Part shown: positions 63,000 to 64,000 of the stretch, one piece after another
Position numbering within the stretch: the stretch's first letter is position 1
Layout: each line of letters opens with the position of its first letter
Origin: Burkholderia seminalis DSM 23518
GTDB taxonomy: Bacteria; Pseudomonadota; Gammaproteobacteria; Burkholderiales; Burkholderiaceae
Direction: 5' to 3'
Assembly: GCF_902832885.1 (NCBI RefSeq)
Contig: NZ_CADFDK010000022.1
Coordinates: 6,808 to 70,807, forward strand
Length of the DNA stretch: 64,000 bases
The notes under the pieces: model-generated
What the model saw: only the letters and a program-made list of their open reading frames with translations
The model's database searches: none
What the model was told of the DNA's origin: nothing
Program-made: the position numbers and the translations under genes

Positions 63000-64000
63000 A
63001 TGTCCCTAATTTCCGTCGCCTTTGCCAGCGTCCGGCCCGCGCACGCGTGGTCGGCCGCCCGTGCGCTGTCGTTCGCACTTTCGCTCTCGGTTTCGATCGC
63101 CGGTGGCGTCATCGGCATGGCGGGCAGTGTGCGTTCGGCCGAAGCCGCGACACCTACCCAGCGCGAACGTCTCGAAGCACCGGTCAAGGCCGTCGCCGAC
63201 CAGCGCGTGGCCGTCGCGACGCCGCAGGGTAGCGCGGCGCTGCCCGTCTATGCCGACCATCCGCTCGATCAGCCCGCGCCCGACGTCGTGCGTGTTTTCA
63301 TCGTGATTCACGGCACGCTTCGCAACGCCGACACGTATTACGCGTCGGGGCGCCAGGTCGTCGAGAAGGCCGGTGCGGCCGGCAGCGGCACGATGGTCGT
63401 CGCGCCGCAGTTCCTGACGCGCGCCGATACGCGCGCATTCTCGTTGCCCGCATCGACACTCGCGTGGACGCAGGAAGGCTGGAAGGGCGGCGAACCGGCG
63501 CGCCAGCCGGGGCCGGTCAGCTCGTTCGCGGCGCTCGACGCGCTGCTTGCGCATTTCGCCGACCGCGGCCTGTACCCGTCGCTGACGACGGTCGTCGTGA
63601 TCGGTCACTCCGCCGGCGCGCAGTTGCTGCAGCGTTACGCCGTGGCCGGGCACGAAGGCGACGCGCTGGCGCGTGGCGGCGTCGCCGTGCGCTACGTGGT
63701 CGCGAACCCGTCGAGCTACCTGTATTTCGACGACGAACGGCCGAATGCCGACGCGATCGCGGGCGGCATCTGCCCGCGCGCGATGCAATGGAAGTACGGG
63801 CTGAAGTCGGCGCCGCCTTACGTCGCGTCGCAGGATGGGCGCGAACTCGAAGCGCGTTATGTGGCGCGCGATGTCGTGTACCTGCTCGGGCAGGCCGATA
63901 CGAATCCGTACACGCATTTCATCGACCGTTCGTGCGCGGCGATGGCGCAGGGCCCGTACCGGCTCGCGCGCGGGCTCGCGTATTTCGACTACCTGAAGAA
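63000..64000 (+). CDS. Exported alpha/beta hydrolase (5' part, runs off the window)
   Basis: An open frame from ATG 63000 continues through the window end (333 codons seen). It begins with an export-like hydrophobic segment (LSFALSLSVSIAGGVIGMAG, processing likely near SAEAA). The alpha/beta hydrolase core shows VFIVIHGTLRNADTYY (oxyanion region) and the nucleophile elbow VVVIGHSAGAQLLQRYA with its serine. It probably acts on an ester or lipid in the periplasm or outside. The C-terminal catalytic His is not yet reached. Confidence 0.75.
   Translation, partial: MSLISVAFASVRPAHAWSAARALSFALSLSVSIAGGVIGMAGSVRSAEAATPTQRERLEAPVKAVADQRVAVATPQGSAALPVYADHPLDQPAPDVVRVFIVIHGTLRNADTYYASGRQVVEKAGAAGSGTMVVAPQFLTRADTRAFSLPASTLAWTQEGWKGGEPARQPGPVSSFAALDALLAHFADRGLYPSLTTVVVIGHSAGAQLLQRYAVAGHEGDALARGGVAVRYVVANPSSYLYFDDERPNADAIAGGICPRAMQWKYGLKSAPPYVASQDGRELEARYVARDVVYLLGQADTNPYTHFIDRSCAAMAQGPYRLARGLAYFDYLK

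Noticed and set aside
1-64000. CRISPR arrays, cas genes, tRNA or rRNA genes.
   Set aside because: No regularly spaced repeats, cas-like proteins or clover-leaf/rRNA sequences were noticed. A dedicated RNA search was not possible.

Overview
The window reads as a Burkholderia chromosome or megaplasmid segment, most likely Burkholderia cepacia complex. The right half is very G+C-rich. It has a typical Burkholderia general porin (50114-51172), many LysR/AraC/LuxR/MocR regulators and aromatic-degradation genes, and the insertion sequences are of IS407/IS3 and IS1111 types common in this genus. No rRNA, tRNA or CRISPR array was seen.

Left, 1-31.9 kb, is an accessory island. (a) 1-5.3 kb is a nest of insertion sequences: an IS1111-type element sits inside an IS407-like element that sits inside a third IS3 relic. 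A serine recombinase, an intact IS3-family element and a 98-bp scar of a second IS1111 copy follow. Both IS1111 copies entered the same codon position of an IS3 transposase gene. (b) 5.8-9.8 kb has an XRE regulator, an unknown protein, a DEDDh nuclease-like protein, a large tyrosine recombinase and an antitoxin-like gene with a broken partner. (c) 10.2-21.3 kb is one co-directional block. It starts with a sigma-factor-like protein and an unknown partner, followed by a four-gene ubiquitin-like conjugation cassette in the order Ubl, E2, JAMM protease, E1 (Bil type). Then come a membrane protein, an AAA ATPase plus S8 protease pair (IetAS type), a second S8 protease and a small protein that could be its inhibitor. 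This block is the most interesting candidate system in the window. (d) 21.7-23.2 kb holds a small unknown gene and a gene broken at a C7 tract. (e) 23.8-31.5 kb is a Tn7-like transposition operon, tnsA-tnsB-tnsC plus two tandem TniQ paralogues, clearly more A+T-rich than its surroundings.

Middle, 31.9-51.2 kb, is a mandelate/mandelonitrile catabolic cluster. It encodes a LysR regulator, benzoylformate decarboxylase (mdlC), an aldehyde dehydrogenase, an aromatic-acid MFS transporter, an FMN mandelate dehydrogenase (mdlB, frameshifted), an AraC regulator, an arylacetonitrilase-like enzyme, a second MFS transporter, a mandelamide-amidase-like enzyme, a branched-chain/amide ABC importer (one subunit frameshifted, two others fused), a LuxR regulator and a porin. 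Together the enzymes would take mandelonitrile or mandelamide through mandelate, benzoylformate and benzaldehyde to benzoate.

Right, 51.3-60.0 kb, is a complete Nit1C cluster under a divergent MocR-type regulator: MSMEG_0572-type protein, nitrilase, radical SAM, GNAT, AIR-synthase-like, glycosyltransferase, MSMEG_0570-type protein and flavoprotein. Nit1C clusters are linked to growth on cyanide as nitrogen source. Since mandelonitrile falls apart into benzaldehyde and HCN, the neighbouring clusters could together use both halves of an aromatic cyanogenic plant compound. The last 4 kb carries an HxlR regulator with its own operator-like palindrome, a HAD phosphatase, an MFS transporter and the start of an exported alpha/beta hydrolase.

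Three genes (22.5, 38.9 and 44.4 kb) are broken by one base inside G/C homopolymers. These may be assembly errors, real mutations or, in the first case, phase variation.
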